A stretch of DNA of 64,000 nt, taken from MGIIa-K1 sp964577145. Its GTDB lineage: Archaea > Thermoplasmatota > Poseidoniia > Poseidoniales > Poseidoniaceae. Below are positions 54,483-63,964 of this stretch, one piece after another. The stretch covers positions 1 to 64,000 of the forward strand of contig CAZNXM010000001.1 of NCBI GenBank assembly GCA_964577145.1, given 5' to 3'. The notes under the pieces were generated by a model. That model searched no databases. It was not told the origin of the DNA and saw only the letters and a list, made by a program, of their open reading frames with translations. Position 1 is the stretch's first letter. The number at the start of each line of letters is the position of its first letter. Position numbers and translations under genes: made by a program.

Positions 54483-57400
54483 GTGATATTCAAAGGTCGA
54501 GAGTCGGAGTGCAGGTTCGTGCCCGAGAAAGAGCCCGAGGATGAAATCCTCGCCAAGCGCGAGTTTCAACGCGCAGCAGGAGTCGACCTCGGAGATTTCA
54601 TGATTGCTGCCCTCCCTTCAGAATCCGAGGAAGAAGAAGTAATTTCAGAGGAAGAAAAAGAAGAGGATGTTGCGGTTGGCGAAGTCGCAGAAATTTTCAC
54701 TCGAGGAGATGCGCCTTCGGAAATAAATCGCGATGGCACAGTTGATGCTGAACCTGAAATGGACACTATCACCGAATATGCGGTCGAAGGTGAAAAGCGA
54801 ATTCACATCGGTCTAATGATTGCAATGATAGTGACATGGTCGGCAATTGGTGCCATTGTTGGAACTACATTAGGACATACATTGAGTGCAATCGGTTTGC
54901 TTGCAATGGCCGGCTTTGGATTATTCCTAGGCGAGATTTGGATAAAGGATAAGCGGATGCATTTGCTTGGGGTAACTTGGGTCATTATCTCGATGAAACT
55001 TCTCTATGGACTTGCAATTTCAATGGAGGGTTGGGGTTGGATTGACCCAACATTACTTGGAATAATTCTACTAACGCTTGTCGGAATAAATATTCTAATC
55101 GCTCAACGACATGATGAGGATGCAATCGCTGCTCAAGCAACGCTTGTCCTACTCGTTACAGGTAGCGCAGCCGGGGCATTGTACGGACAGATGGGCGTTG
55201 CTATCATGGTCGGAATAGGGACTCTGATGTTCCATAGCCTAGCATTCTTACGTAAATCTGGAAACCTTGCCTCACTCGGAATTGCAGTATCTTATCTTTG
55301 GATAGGGATACATTCCATCTCAAATGATTGGCTGGTTTTCGGCATCCATCTCGTACCATTTGAAGATCCATTACTCCTATTCTTGTTGATGTTTGGAGTA
55401 ACGGGAATAAACGCACTTGTTGCAGCGGTTTTCGCCAAGGAAGAGAACTGGTTTTCTTCAGCTTTCGAAGCACTCAAACTCGGTAAACCAGGATTGTGGT
55501 CAGTTTCGGTTGGTCTTGGAATGATTGGGGCTTTACTTGCGATTGCAGCACATAGACATGAAACTGGATATGCATTAGCCCAACTAATATTGTTGATCTA
55601 TGCATTTGCTCCCTCTTATCTTGTAGTCAGAGGCGTAGATTGGGGAGTATTACAGCGCTACACATTGTGGCCAGCGCCATTCTTATTGGTTGGTTTGGTG
55701 CTTATTGCACAAGGAGTCACCCCTCTACCAGTAGATGAACCATGGTCCATTTTCGCTGCACTTTCTGCAGCCATAACCGTCTTCACTTTACTTAGCAATG
55801 AATCAGCTGTGTCAGACCATGTTTTGTGGATGGGGGGAATTGTAGTAGTCATATTACTAACAATACTCATTCCAGCAGGGGAGTCTGAAATCGATGGTGC
55901 AAGAGGCCTATTACTCGGCCAGATTGTAGTGTGGGGCGGTATGGCATGGCTATCATTGCAAAGGAATTCACCATCATTAGCGGGGACAGCGGTATTAGCG
56001 CCGTGGATATGGTTGATGATTTTCGCCAGCGATTTTGAAGATAGGTTGGTTAGCATGGATGTTATTCCTGTTGTTCTTCCACAAATGGAAGTCGGATTAT
56101 ACATGGTAGGATTGGTGGCATTCGCAATCCCTATCAATCTAAAATTAGGCGATACTGGAGTTAACTTGGCATCTCGATTAATAGGGATGTCAGAGTTAAG
56201 CGCCCGACTTAGAGACTCTGGAATGATGCGCCTTTGGAATATCGGTTTCCTGATGTCTCTTACTACGATATTGTTCATCACTCGTCAAGGAGCAATAGAA
56301 GCATCAAGTCTCATCATTTTGATGGGGCTATTGCTTGTTTCACATTCAATCATCATGAGAATGGATAGACATCAAGGTACGCCACGCCTTATTCTATTAT
56401 CGTGGGGAATTGCTGCGGTTATTCTGCAATGGAAATTTGGATTTGCGGCCATTTGGATAGCAATTCTTGGCCTATGCTCGCTTATCATTGTTAGATGGTC
56501 TGAAGAAAACGCACAACGATATGAGGCGGGAGAAGGGATTTCGACAGAGGCTTTGATGCCCGGGAAATTGGTAACAATCACGCTTTCATTAATGGCGGTT
56601 ATCGCCATCATAATATCCCTAGACAAACATATCAATTATCCACTTGACAATTATGATTTATTCCCAATAGGAAACGATGAGTTACGACTAGCGACCCTTG
56701 CGGTTTTGGGAACGATAGGATTCCTATATCTCCCCAGAGCATCATCGTTCGATAAATTGCTGCCTCCGGCGATGGCCGCTATTGCGACATTGATTGCATT
56801 AGGGCTAGCAGCATCTACTCTAGAGGATATGCTTACCCTATATGCAGTAATAATTGGATTTGTGGTAACAGGGGCTTGGTTAGCGGCCCAAGGCGAGATA
56901 AGGTCGCGAATGAAACAGGTTACAATCCGCGAAGAAAGAATTGCTCAAGCCGATGAGAAAAGGGCGGTCAAGGAATACATGGAATCGACCCAGGCAGCAC
57001 TTGACAATGATGGCGACGGCGCTCGAATCAAGATGTATGATGCCGATTTAATCGAACGCGCTCAAAAGATGAAGAAGAAGTCAAAGAGGACCGGACAGAT
57101 AAGCGAACTCGATGTTGTTACTGGTGATATTCATCACAAACCGACTATCGTATTATCATTCATTTCTGTCACCATATTGGTAGGAATATTCCTAGCGTGG
57201 TCTACGAGATCTGGAGTGATGGCAATCGCTCTAGCATCATTCATCTCGATTTTATTCATTGGAATAGCGCGATGGCGGGCGAACGAAGTCGGACTCCATC
57301 TACCAGATATGATGGGAATCGAATCGCCCGTTGCAATTACGATGGCTGGATTGACTCTCATCCATGTCGCTTCTAGGGTTGGAGATGTCTCAAGTAAATT

Positions 57401-58307
57401 AGAGGATCAAACGGGTCTTGCAGTTCTAATCGGAGCATTGACTCTTTTGGCATGCCTTTCGTTATTGGGGCGAAAGGACCTCGGATTACGCATTCCTTCT
57501 GCACTCGAAGGAGTTCTAATCCTCTTGTTAGTCTCACGAATTCTCACCTCATTGATGGGTTTAGACCAACTAAGAGTAGACCCTACCCATTCAGATATTT
57601 TTTCATGGGTTTATCCAGTTTGGGGACTTGAATTATTCCTCTTGGTGAGTGTTTTACTGTATGAATGGGTAGAAAATGAGCGCCTAAAACGGGACCTAAC
57701 GGACCATCGAGGTGCGGCAGGACGTGCTGCATGGGCCGCCCTAATTTCTCTGCTAAGTTTTGGACCAGTAGGAATTCTTGCTTGTTTGCTAGTAATGAAA
57801 AACGGATTAAAATGGACTCAACCAGCAGTTCCGGTTGCAACATCAGTACTCCTTGTATTCTCGTGGTTTACCTTTAGTCAATGGTATGAGCAACTCGAAG
57901 AAACAGCATCAATATTCGCAATAGTAATTGGAATCGGCGGTCTTGCGTGGGCTAGTTATTCTACAGTTGCGAAGAAGGGGCTTTGGATACCCGCAGGATT
58001 GTGGATTGGCCACCTTCTCCTCCCAATGTCATCATTCACATTTTTCGAGGCAGCAACGCCTAGCCTCGTTGTGGCATTATTACTATGCTCTACAACATCA
58101 TGGATGATTGGAGTACTCACTCTCAGGAGAGCATGGCGAATCATTGGTGCCTTGGACCTCGTGATTGCATGGATGGTTGCTGGAAAGTTGCTGATTTCTG
58201 GTGCAAGTAGTTCGATGGCATTGATAATGCTCCTCGCAACTGCGATATTGCTCGGATTGGTAACATGGATTGGCCAAGTATACGAAGATGAAATTTCGAG
58301 AACTTGA
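54483..58307 (+). CDS. Very large polytopic membrane protein, uncharacterised
   Basis: The 1274-residue product has an acidic, cytoplasmic-looking start of about 105 residues and then some 30 hydrophobic helices in two blocks (about residues 108-805 and 895-1270). They are separated by a charged helical segment of about 85 residues (IREERIAQADEKRAVKEY). It recalls DUF2339-like proteins only in its helix density; I cannot confirm membership. The start is a GTG at 54483, and another GTG at 54519 is possible. No transport motif is visible. It is convergent with glmM (stops abut). Confidence 0.75.
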   Translation: MIFKGRESECRFVPEKEPEDEILAKREFQRAAGVDLGDFMIAALPSESEEEEVISEEEKEEDVAVGEVAEIFTRGDAPSEINRDGTVDAEPEMDTITEYAVEGEKRIHIGLMIAMIVTWSAIGAIVGTTLGHTLSAIGLLAMAGFGLFLGEIWIKDKRMHLLGVTWVIISMKLLYGLAISMEGWGWIDPTLLGIILLTLVGINILIAQRHDEDAIAAQATLVLLVTGSAAGALYGQMGVAIMVGIGTLMFHSLAFLRKSGNLASLGIAVSYLWIGIHSISNDWLVFGIHLVPFEDPLLLFLLMFGVTGINALVAAVFAKEENWFSSAFEALKLGKPGLWSVSVGLGMIGALLAIAAHRHETGYALAQLILLIYAFAPSYLVVRGVDWGVLQRYTLWPAPFLLVGLVLIAQGVTPLPVDEPWSIFAALSAAITVFTLLSNESAVSDHVLWMGGIVVVILLTILIPAGESEIDGARGLLLGQIVVWGGMAWLSLQRNSPSLAGTAVLAPWIWLMIFASDFEDRLVSMDVIPVVLPQMEVGLYMVGLVAFAIPINLKLGDTGVNLASRLIGMSELSARLRDSGMMRLWNIGFLMSLTTILFITRQGAIEASSLIILMGLLLVSHSIIMRMDRHQGTPRLILLSWGIAAVILQWKFGFAAIWIAILGLCSLIIVRWSEENAQRYEAGEGISTEALMPGKLVTITLSLMAVIAIIISLDKHINYPLDNYDLFPIGNDELRLATLAVLGTIGFLYLPRASSFDKLLPPAMAAIATLIALGLAASTLEDMLTLYAVIIGFVVTGAWLAAQGEIRSRMKQVTIREERIAQADEKRAVKEYMESTQAALDNDGDGARIKMYDADLIERAQKMKKKSKRTGQISELDVVTGDIHHKPTIVLSFISVTILVGIFLAWSTRSGVMAIALASFISILFIGIARWRANEVGLHLPDMMGIESPVAITMAGLTLIHVASRVGDVSSKLEDQTGLAVLIGALTLLACLSLLGRKDLGLRIPSALEGVLILLLVSRILTSLMGLDQLRVDPTHSDIFSWVYPVWGLELFLLVSVLLYEWVENERLKRDLTDHRGAAGRAAWAALISLLSFGPVGILACLLVMKNGLKWTQPAVPVATSVLLVFSWFTFSQWYEQLEETASIFAIVIGIGGLAWASYSTVAKKGLWIPAGLWIGHLLLPMSSFTFFEAATPSLVVALLLCSTTSWMIGVLTLRRAWRIIGALDLVIAWMVAGKLLISGASSSMALIMLLATAILLGLVTWIGQVYEDEISRT

Positions 58308-59831
58308 TCATTCTACTAAAGCCTCAGTCAGACGATCCACGATTCTGTTAAGCACACTTTCTGGAACGGCTGGGTCAATACCAGGGGCCAATCTAAGACT
58401 TACATTTGTCTTGGCTTGAGTTCCAGAATTCCTGATACCAATAGATAGCCCATCTGCTTCAAGCATCATGAGATTAGCTTCCCCAGCAAGCCCATGACGA
58501 GAGAGTTCACCAAGGGCAATGCGAGCAATATGTTCAACCTGGTCGGCCAGTTCATTCTCTCCAGTCCATAGACTACGGTCGGTTTCTTTGATGGAAACTC
58601 GTCTCTTGTGGCCACGAATAAATGCCTCTGACTTTTCATCTACGGCCATTGCAGCCAATACTGCAATCATACTAGCAGCACCATCTCCCACTAGAGTCCG
58701 CCCTCCTTTTGGATGAGGAGCAGCCATTACGAGATGTCCGGAATCTTCTACGCCGAGAACATTTCTGTCAGAATCACGAAGTGCAGCAGAAATCCATCTG
58801 TCTCCGACCGCGGTTTGACTCCATTCCACATCTGCTTCAAGTCTATCTAAAGAGGAAATCAAAGAAAGATCAGATTCGATACTAGCAGCAAGATGCCATT
58901 CACCTTTCGCTGCCCTCAAGATTTCATCTGCCATCCCATCACCATCGAGTACTGCGCAGCCATCTTCGGTACTGACGATGAATAGACATCTATCTCCATC
59001 TCCATCAAGGGCAGCAGCGATTATCTGACCGGGCTCGCACCTATTGAGACTGTGAATCAATAAATGGTCACTACGAGCTGCTTCGGGCCATGTCCACATA
59101 TCTGTGGGCGATAATTCTCCTGCACCACATCCGTCATTGAGAGCAGGTGCGTCTTGAGAAACTTCTTTGGCATCGATTCCAGCCAATTTTAGTAGTTCAG
59201 CAAGCCATGTAGAACCTGCTCCCTTCGAACAATCGAGTAGCAAACTTTGGCTTGCTGGCGGTGCAAACATCCCAGAAAATTCTGCAAGCCTTACCACAAG
59301 TAATTCTTGATGTGCTTGGTTTGCATCGAATGAATAATCGGGTTCTGAGAGTAATACAAGGTCGGAATCATCAACCTCTCTTTCTTCTGCTGCAAGCTCA
59401 ACCATTAGCGATGAAATTTCGTCTTCAAATAGAGGAGCTGATTTGAATCCATCCTTGTCAAAAACTTTGATTCCCGAATCAGTCACCGGGTTATGGCTTG
59501 CAGTAATCATGCAGCCAAGTGCTGCACCAGTCTCTAATAGCGCATTGTGAAGGCCAGGGGTGGCACATATTCCAGCATGCGTTACACTACATCCGCCTAG
59601 GTGTAGTCCCTGGGTAATCCCCGCTACAAGTTCAGGATTTCCCGGACGCTCATCCCAGCCAATAATGACATTCGAACCAAATTCAACGGTTCGAGTTAAT
59701 GCTTCACCGACCAATTTCAATAATCGAGAAGAGATGGATCTGCGCTCTAAGTAGTCTTCAATTGCAAGTTGGTCATCGTCGGGACTCGTAACAACTTCAC
59801 CACGTATTCCATCGGTTCCGAAGAACATCAA
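58308..59831 (-). CDS. glmM: Phosphoglucosamine mutase / phosphohexomutase
   Basis: Begins MFFGTDGIRGE, a GlmM-type start. The phosphoserine loop ITASHNP (Ser at about residue 110), the metal loop DGDGDR (about 276) and a C-terminal GIRNSGTQAKTN phosphate-binding loop are all present. The 507 residues include an insertion relative to the usual 445-460. It is followed upstream by a GlmU-like beta-helix protein one base away, which supports a role in UDP-GlcNAc synthesis. Confidence 0.88.
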   Translation of the reverse strand: MMFFGTDGIRGEVVTSPDDDQLAIEDYLERRSISSRLLKLVGEALTRTVEFGSNVIIGWDERPGNPELVAGITQGLHLGGCSVTHAGICATPGLHNALLETGAALGCMITASHNPVTDSGIKVFDKDGFKSAPLFEDEISSLMVELAAEEREVDDSDLVLLSEPDYSFDANQAHQELLVVRLAEFSGMFAPPASQSLLLDCSKGAGSTWLAELLKLAGIDAKEVSQDAPALNDGCGAGELSPTDMWTWPEAARSDHLLIHSLNRCEPGQIIAAALDGDGDRCLFIVSTEDGCAVLDGDGMADEILRAAKGEWHLAASIESDLSLISSLDRLEADVEWSQTAVGDRWISAALRDSDRNVLGVEDSGHLVMAAPHPKGGRTLVGDGAASMIAVLAAMAVDEKSEAFIRGHKRRVSIKETDRSLWTGENELADQVEHIARIALGELSRHGLAGEANLMMLEADGLSIGIRNSGTQAKTNVSLRLAPGIDPAVPESVLNRIVDRLTEALVE

Positions 59832-59832
59832 A

Positions 59833-60489
59833 TCACCTCAGTTGTGTTCCAGGGCCATGGATTCCAGTAACTGTAGTATTTGGCATTACAAGAGAATTTG
59901 AGCCAATTACTACTCCGGGATTGGTTACAACATTGCAACCAAGTTGACACCCCTCACCCAGAATTGCACCAAACTTCCTCAATCCCGAAGGCAATCTCTG
60001 CCCATCTAGAATAACGTGCACTTCCATACCATCATTTCGTAAATTAGATAATTTTGCCCCAGCACCTAGATTTACATCAGGGCCAAGAATAGAGTCCCCT
60101 ACGTAATTGAAGTGCGGTGCTTTAGAACCAGGGAGCAAAACACTGTGCTTGATTTCACTAGCATGGCCGACTAATGCCCTATCACAAATCCATGAAAATT
60201 CACGGATATATGCCCCATGCCGTATTGTTGCCCCAGCACCGATATATGATGGCCCAATGATATGTACACTAGGCTCGATTATCGCATCTGGATGGATATG
60301 TACTGCGCCCTTGCTATCATCAATACTAACTCCTTCTCTGTGACTTGGACCTACTGTTCCAAGCATGTCGATAATCTGCCCTTTGAGAGTAGGTAAAACC
60401 GTCCAAACAGGGCCGGATGGAAAGCAGGGCTGATGCCCCTCATCTTCGTTGAGTGAAGGCCAGAGTTCTCCGGCCGATGGCGCGTTCAT
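59833..60489 (-). CDS. Left-handed beta-helix (GlmU C-terminal-like) acyltransferase domain protein
   Basis: Hexapeptide repeats (IEPSVHIIGPSYIGAGATIRHG, then LGPDVNLGAGAKLSNLRN, and LGCNVVTNPGVVIG) form a left-handed beta-helix. Residues about 95-135 (SEIKHSVLLPGSKAPHFNYVGDS) resemble the acetyltransferase half of GlmU and archaeal homologues. The nucleotidyltransferase half is absent, so it would act with a separate enzyme. The ATG at 60489 was chosen. It is paired with glmM. Confidence 0.85.
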   Translation of the reverse strand: MNAPSAGELWPSLNEDEGHQPCFPSGPVWTVLPTLKGQIIDMLGTVGPSHREGVSIDDSKGAVHIHPDAIIEPSVHIIGPSYIGAGATIRHGAYIREFSWICDRALVGHASEIKHSVLLPGSKAPHFNYVGDSILGPDVNLGAGAKLSNLRNDGMEVHVILDGQRLPSGLRKFGAILGEGCQLGCNVVTNPGVVIGSNSLVMPNTTVTGIHGPGTQLR

Positions 60490-60524
60490 CAGTAGACCCC
60501 ACACAGGGACTCGATTTGACCTTT

Positions 60525-60773
60525 TCAGGCAACGCTGTATATTCTCTTGCCAGTTGAGCGGTCAAGTGTGAAACTGATGAGGTTCTTCATGTATCGAGGA
60601 ATAAAGAAACCAACTTTGCGTGTAGTGAGGCCATGATTCCTCATTCTACGCTCATTTGACAGGTGGTGAACAATATCAGCTGCAGAGCAACCAGGGTTGC
60701 GGCCTACATATTCAATAATCTCAAATTTAAGCCTCTCTAATCGAGCAGTTTTCTGGGATCCTTTTCCATTCAT
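60525..60773 (-). CDS. Small winged-helix DNA-binding protein, putative
   Basis: An 82-residue basic protein with a helix, GCSAADIVHHL as a likely helix-turn-helix, and a basic region leading into a beta wing near LDRSTGKRIYSV. The ATG at 60773 starts at MNGKGSQK; an earlier start at 60803 adds ten hydrophobic residues that look non-coding. It lies 35 bases upstream of the beta-helix gene on the same strand. The target is unknown. Confidence 0.55.
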   Translation of the reverse strand: MNGKGSQKTARLERLKFEIIEYVGRNPGCSAADIVHHLSNERRMRNHGLTTRKVGFFIPRYMKNLISFTLDRSTGKRIYSVA

Positions 60774-60849
60774 ATATTGTATTAAGATGAGAGAGTACTT
60801 CACAATCTAGGGGGATGTCCCCGGGACCCAGCCTCGCAGCATATCGTTT

Positions 60850-61647
60850 TCACAAAGTAGTTAGCAAATCTGACCACTTGAATGACGAGCCACGACGAAA
60901 TAGATTCTCATGAAAATCATCTTGAGAATAATGAGAACATCTTGCAACTCTCCCGCGAGAATTATAACAACCCATCCTAGTATGAATGGGAACAATTAGG
61001 CTATTGAGGTCCAAGGCAGGGCCATTTGCGGGAGGAATTTCAATACTCACATTTTCCGATACACCGTCCCATACGAGTTCATTGAGATTTGGTGATTGTA
61101 TCGAGAGGTCACTCTCCAAACGGATAATTCCTTCAGCAAGGCGCTTAGGAGACCAAGTATTCTGTACGCCGGCATCTAGCCATTGCACGATTCGTTTCAT
61201 TTCTGACGGTTCTAGAAGTGCGATAAAAGTGGACTCCCACCATCCAGGTGAGCGAATAATAGTGACGTGGTGTACTCCGGGTTGAACTTCACGAGCATCA
61301 AGTGAGTCAGCCCATGTGCGACAAATATTCTCAATTCTTACTGGGATCAAAGGCATTGTAGGTGCCATGATGTCGGCCAGTCTGTATGGATTTGCCAACT
61401 CACCTGCAACTAGAAGGGGGCGGTATTTGGAGAGGTCGAGAAGGTCACTAATTTTGTCCCCGTTTGGCAAAGCATGTGCGCCGACGAATTGTCTTAATTC
61501 ATCGAGATTGATTGAATCGTTTTCTGGCATCTTCGGCATGCTAAGTTCGAGAACTTCGGACGAAGTGAATAGAACAGGGCCAGATGGAAATTGCTTTGGC
61601 GATGTTTTAGGAGTAAGTTGCCAAAGCCTTGGAGAGATGCCAGCCAT
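60850..61647 (-). CDS. Conserved hypothetical protein
   Basis: The product, about 265 residues, is soluble and lacks recognisable motifs. It contains a GELANPYRL segment, a HHVTIIRSPGWWESTF strand-turn and a C-terminal cluster of Cys and His (GCYNSRGRVARCSHYSQDDFH) that could bind metal. ATG at 61647 was chosen; a start at 61686 overlaps the CBS gene stop by four bases and would couple their translation. Function unknown. Confidence 0.6.
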   Translation of the reverse strand: MAGISPRLWQLTPKTSPKQFPSGPVLFTSSEVLELSMPKMPENDSINLDELRQFVGAHALPNGDKISDLLDLSKYRPLLVAGELANPYRLADIMAPTMPLIPVRIENICRTWADSLDAREVQPGVHHVTIIRSPGWWESTFIALLEPSEMKRIVQWLDAGVQNTWSPKRLAEGIIRLESDLSIQSPNLNELVWDGVSENVSIEIPPANGPALDLNSLIVPIHTRMGCYNSRGRVARCSHYSQDDFHENLFRRGSSFKWSDLLTTL

Positions 61648-61682
61648 ACTTATTCCACCAGAAGGTGAGAATTCAATGTTGC

Positions 61683-62144
61683 TCAAAGCAAGAACCGAGG
61701 AATATGTCGAGCCACTGTACTATGACTCACTACTCCAATAATCGCTCCTTCACCATCGACAACTGCCAATTGGCTAAGGTCATGAGCAAGCATTAGTGCG
61801 CCCGCCTTCAATAGCGGGGCACTCTTTGGCATTGTGATAGTTTCTTGTGTAACTAATTCTACAGCAGAAACCGCATGCATCCATGCGATATCGCGATTCA
61901 CGGTCTTGCGTGCTACCAATTTCAAAACATCAACCGCGTGAATACGCCCAATAGGTACACGGTCGGAGTTGACGATGAAGACATGATCCCAGTTGTTTCC
62001 AGTTATTTGCTCTAGAACATCAGCTACTGTGGCGGAATGGAATAGAACATGTGGGGCGCTGAATACTTGCCCGCAAGTTAGGGCACGTGCTGCACTTGAA
62101 CGGCTGGTTTTTTTGGAAGCACGACGGGACTTAGAAATCGACAT
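61683..62144 (-). CDS. CBS-domain protein
   Basis: After a basic tail of about 20 residues, two CBS motifs follow: the first ends with DHVFIVNSDRVPIGRIHAVD, the second with DLSQLAVVDGEGAIIGVVSHS. Paired CBS domains bind adenine nucleotides and act as energy sensors. The ATG at 62144 has GAGGTGAA upstream. At about 153 residues it is a stand-alone CBS pair without an enzyme domain. Confidence 0.85.
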   Translation of the reverse strand: MSISKSRRASKKTSRSSAARALTCGQVFSAPHVLFHSATVADVLEQITGNNWDHVFIVNSDRVPIGRIHAVDVLKLVARKTVNRDIAWMHAVSAVELVTQETITMPKSAPLLKAGALMLAHDLSQLAVVDGEGAIIGVVSHSTVARHIPRFLL

Positions 62145-62249
62145 CACTTCACCTCTATTGGGCGCCGGCGACATCCTTACCTATTTGAACCCATCACCAG
62201 ATTGAGAGGATTCAATTCACCAATGCCGGTAGAGATTCCCCCGAAAACT

Positions 62250-62317
62250 ACTGTAATAGGGGTGAAATCCTCCCCTCATCAGGAAGTAATCCCCCTGTTA
62301 AGGGGAGTTATTGCAGT
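62250..62317. promoter_or_regulatory. Candidate three-way-junction structure in a divergent intergenic region
   Basis: ACTGTAATA (62250-62258) pairs with TATTGCAGT (62309-62317) over nine bases with one G-T pair. Inside, GGGG/CCCC (62259-62262 with 62272-62275) and TCCCC/GGGGA (62290-62294 with 62302-62306) form two further hairpins. The region lies between the CBS gene (start 62144) and the start at 62370. It could be a 5' leader element of the plus-strand gene. Confidence 0.45.
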
Positions 62318-62369
62318 TTCGATGCGCGGGAAGTGAACCTTCATCTCCAAAGAGATACCGGAACCCATC

Positions 62370-62807
62370 ATGCCCCTCCCCCATGATGTGCTAAGTCGCC
62401 TTGCTAGCCTATCTGGATATGACCAAATGCTTGAGATGGACACCATAAGTCGTAACCATGGCATTGGCCTTGCTCAGATTGAATCTGAGTTGGCTGCGTT
62501 CAATGCTGGCCCCCAACCTGAAGCCGAACCTTCTACGCCCCAAATGGATACCTTTGTTCCAGGAGCGTACAAGGAAGATGTCGACTTTTCAGATGCACAG
62601 CCGATCAATACCGGGCCCCAATATATCGACAATCCTGAACAATTCAGAATGAAGTACAATCCTTCACACGAAGGGCTCGCTCATCAAGCCCAAGTCAACC
62701 AAGCAATAATTTGCCCAGCCTGTTCTTCACCATTGGGAATTCCTGAAATTAGGCCAATCAAAGTGACTTGCCCGCAGTGCATGCACGAAGCGGTATTTCA
62801 AAATTAG
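62370..62807 (+). CDS. Small protein with C-terminal zinc-ribbon-like end
   Basis: A 145-residue protein: a helical start (about 1-45), a Pro/Ala-rich middle, and a C-terminal CPACSSP...CPQCMHEAVF, four cysteines in two CPxC knuckles about 20 residues apart as in a rubredoxin-like zinc ribbon. It is convergent with the DUF373 gene, overlapping by four bases. A nucleic-acid- or protein-binding role is possible but unproven. Confidence 0.65.
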   Translation: MPLPHDVLSRLASLSGYDQMLEMDTISRNHGIGLAQIESELAAFNAGPQPEAEPSTPQMDTFVPGAYKEDVDFSDAQPINTGPQYIDNPEQFRMKYNPSHEGLAHQAQVNQAIICPACSSPLGIPEIRPIKVTCPQCMHEAVFQN

Positions 62808-63916
62808 ATGCCCCAGTACCGCTCAGCCTGAGCCTGACGCGCTTGTACTGCTCTGACAATTGTGGTAGTGACCCATAGAACTGCAATCCACATGAGTGGT
62901 TCTAATAGGTCATTGAAAATTCCTTCAACACTGAATTCGTACGTTGTTCCATTTAGTACTGATTTAGCAATAGCTAATCCTTTGTCGAGGAAACTGTAGA
63001 CCACCATTCCAAAGACTGCTAGTACGATTAATCTTCCAGAGAAAGAACCTCTTTGCAATCTGAGAATCATAAATCCTGCTGTTGAAGTAAGGAATGCAAT
63101 AACGATCCACGCTAAAGCAGAATGGATTACTGCAACCCAGATGACCGATAGACTTCCTGAAACTGCAAGATATTCCGAGTACCCTTCGGCAACAGCAAAA
63201 ATAGCACTGAAAACCGTCGAAGTCCACAATAGAGAGGAGAACATTGCTGCATCTGCATTCTCTCTCATTTCCTGAGCAATACGGCCTACGGTTGCTTCCA
63301 AACCTAATCCCTTTGAGAGAATAAACAAACCAAGGATGAGTGGTAATGCTCCGATTACAATACCTCCGATATTATCTGGAAGCATTATACCAAGTCCAAA
63401 TAATGCCAATATTGCACCTAGGGGAACTAACATCTTTGCACGCCATTTTGGATCTTCAAGCGCTTTTACAATGTAGTAATAGGTACTTTCAATCCCTTTG
63501 GATTGCTTCACAATTATTTTCTCGATATGGTCAATTCGTACCTGACTTTGCAGAATTGGTAGAACCGATTCATCTTCGGCTCCATCCGTAACAAGAATCG
63601 CTTGGTCTGGCTGAAATTCTGCAACAACTTCCTCAAGTTGTGCAGCAATCGCTCTATCAGAACGCATTCCTACCTTCTCGTCACCGGTTAGAATTGCGAT
63701 TTCAACTTCGTCACCTTCAGAATTGATCTCAACTAACTGGTCAAACTGGTGGAGGGCCCCGAAAATTGCATTGGTATCACTCTCTTCAGGGTCAGCGATT
63801 CCAAGGCGCAGGGCTGCGGTGAGGACCTGTTTTCGTCCTACTACTGGCCCTTTGATTGCAGTCTTTAGACCAAGGTCATTGTCTCTGTCGACAGTTATGA
63901 CAAGTGTTCGGACCAT
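62804..63916 (-). CDS. DUF373 family archaeal membrane protein
   Basis: A soluble N-terminal domain of about 150 residues (MVRTLVITVDRDNDLG, then ILTGDEKVG and AILVTDGAEDE) precedes six hydrophobic helices (about 160-345). This is the layout of DUF373, an archaea-specific family of unknown function. The D-x-D-x-D-like start and VTDGAED loop suggest metal or nucleotide binding. The 370-residue length is typical. Confidence 0.85.
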   Translation of the reverse strand: MVRTLVITVDRDNDLGLKTAIKGPVVGRKQVLTAALRLGIADPEESDTNAIFGALHQFDQLVEINSEGDEVEIAILTGDEKVGMRSDRAIAAQLEEVVAEFQPDQAILVTDGAEDESVLPILQSQVRIDHIEKIIVKQSKGIESTYYYIVKALEDPKWRAKMLVPLGAILALFGLGIMLPDNIGGIVIGALPLILGLFILSKGLGLEATVGRIAQEMRENADAAMFSSLLWTSTVFSAIFAVAEGYSEYLAVSGSLSVIWVAVIHSALAWIVIAFLTSTAGFMILRLQRGSFSGRLIVLAVFGMVVYSFLDKGLAIAKSVLNGTTYEFSVEGIFNDLLEPLMWIAVLWVTTTIVRAVQARQAQAERYWGI

Positions 63917-63964
63917 CCCTTCTCCCTCCCTTGGATATGTTTAGGCTGAAACGTCACCACTTCA

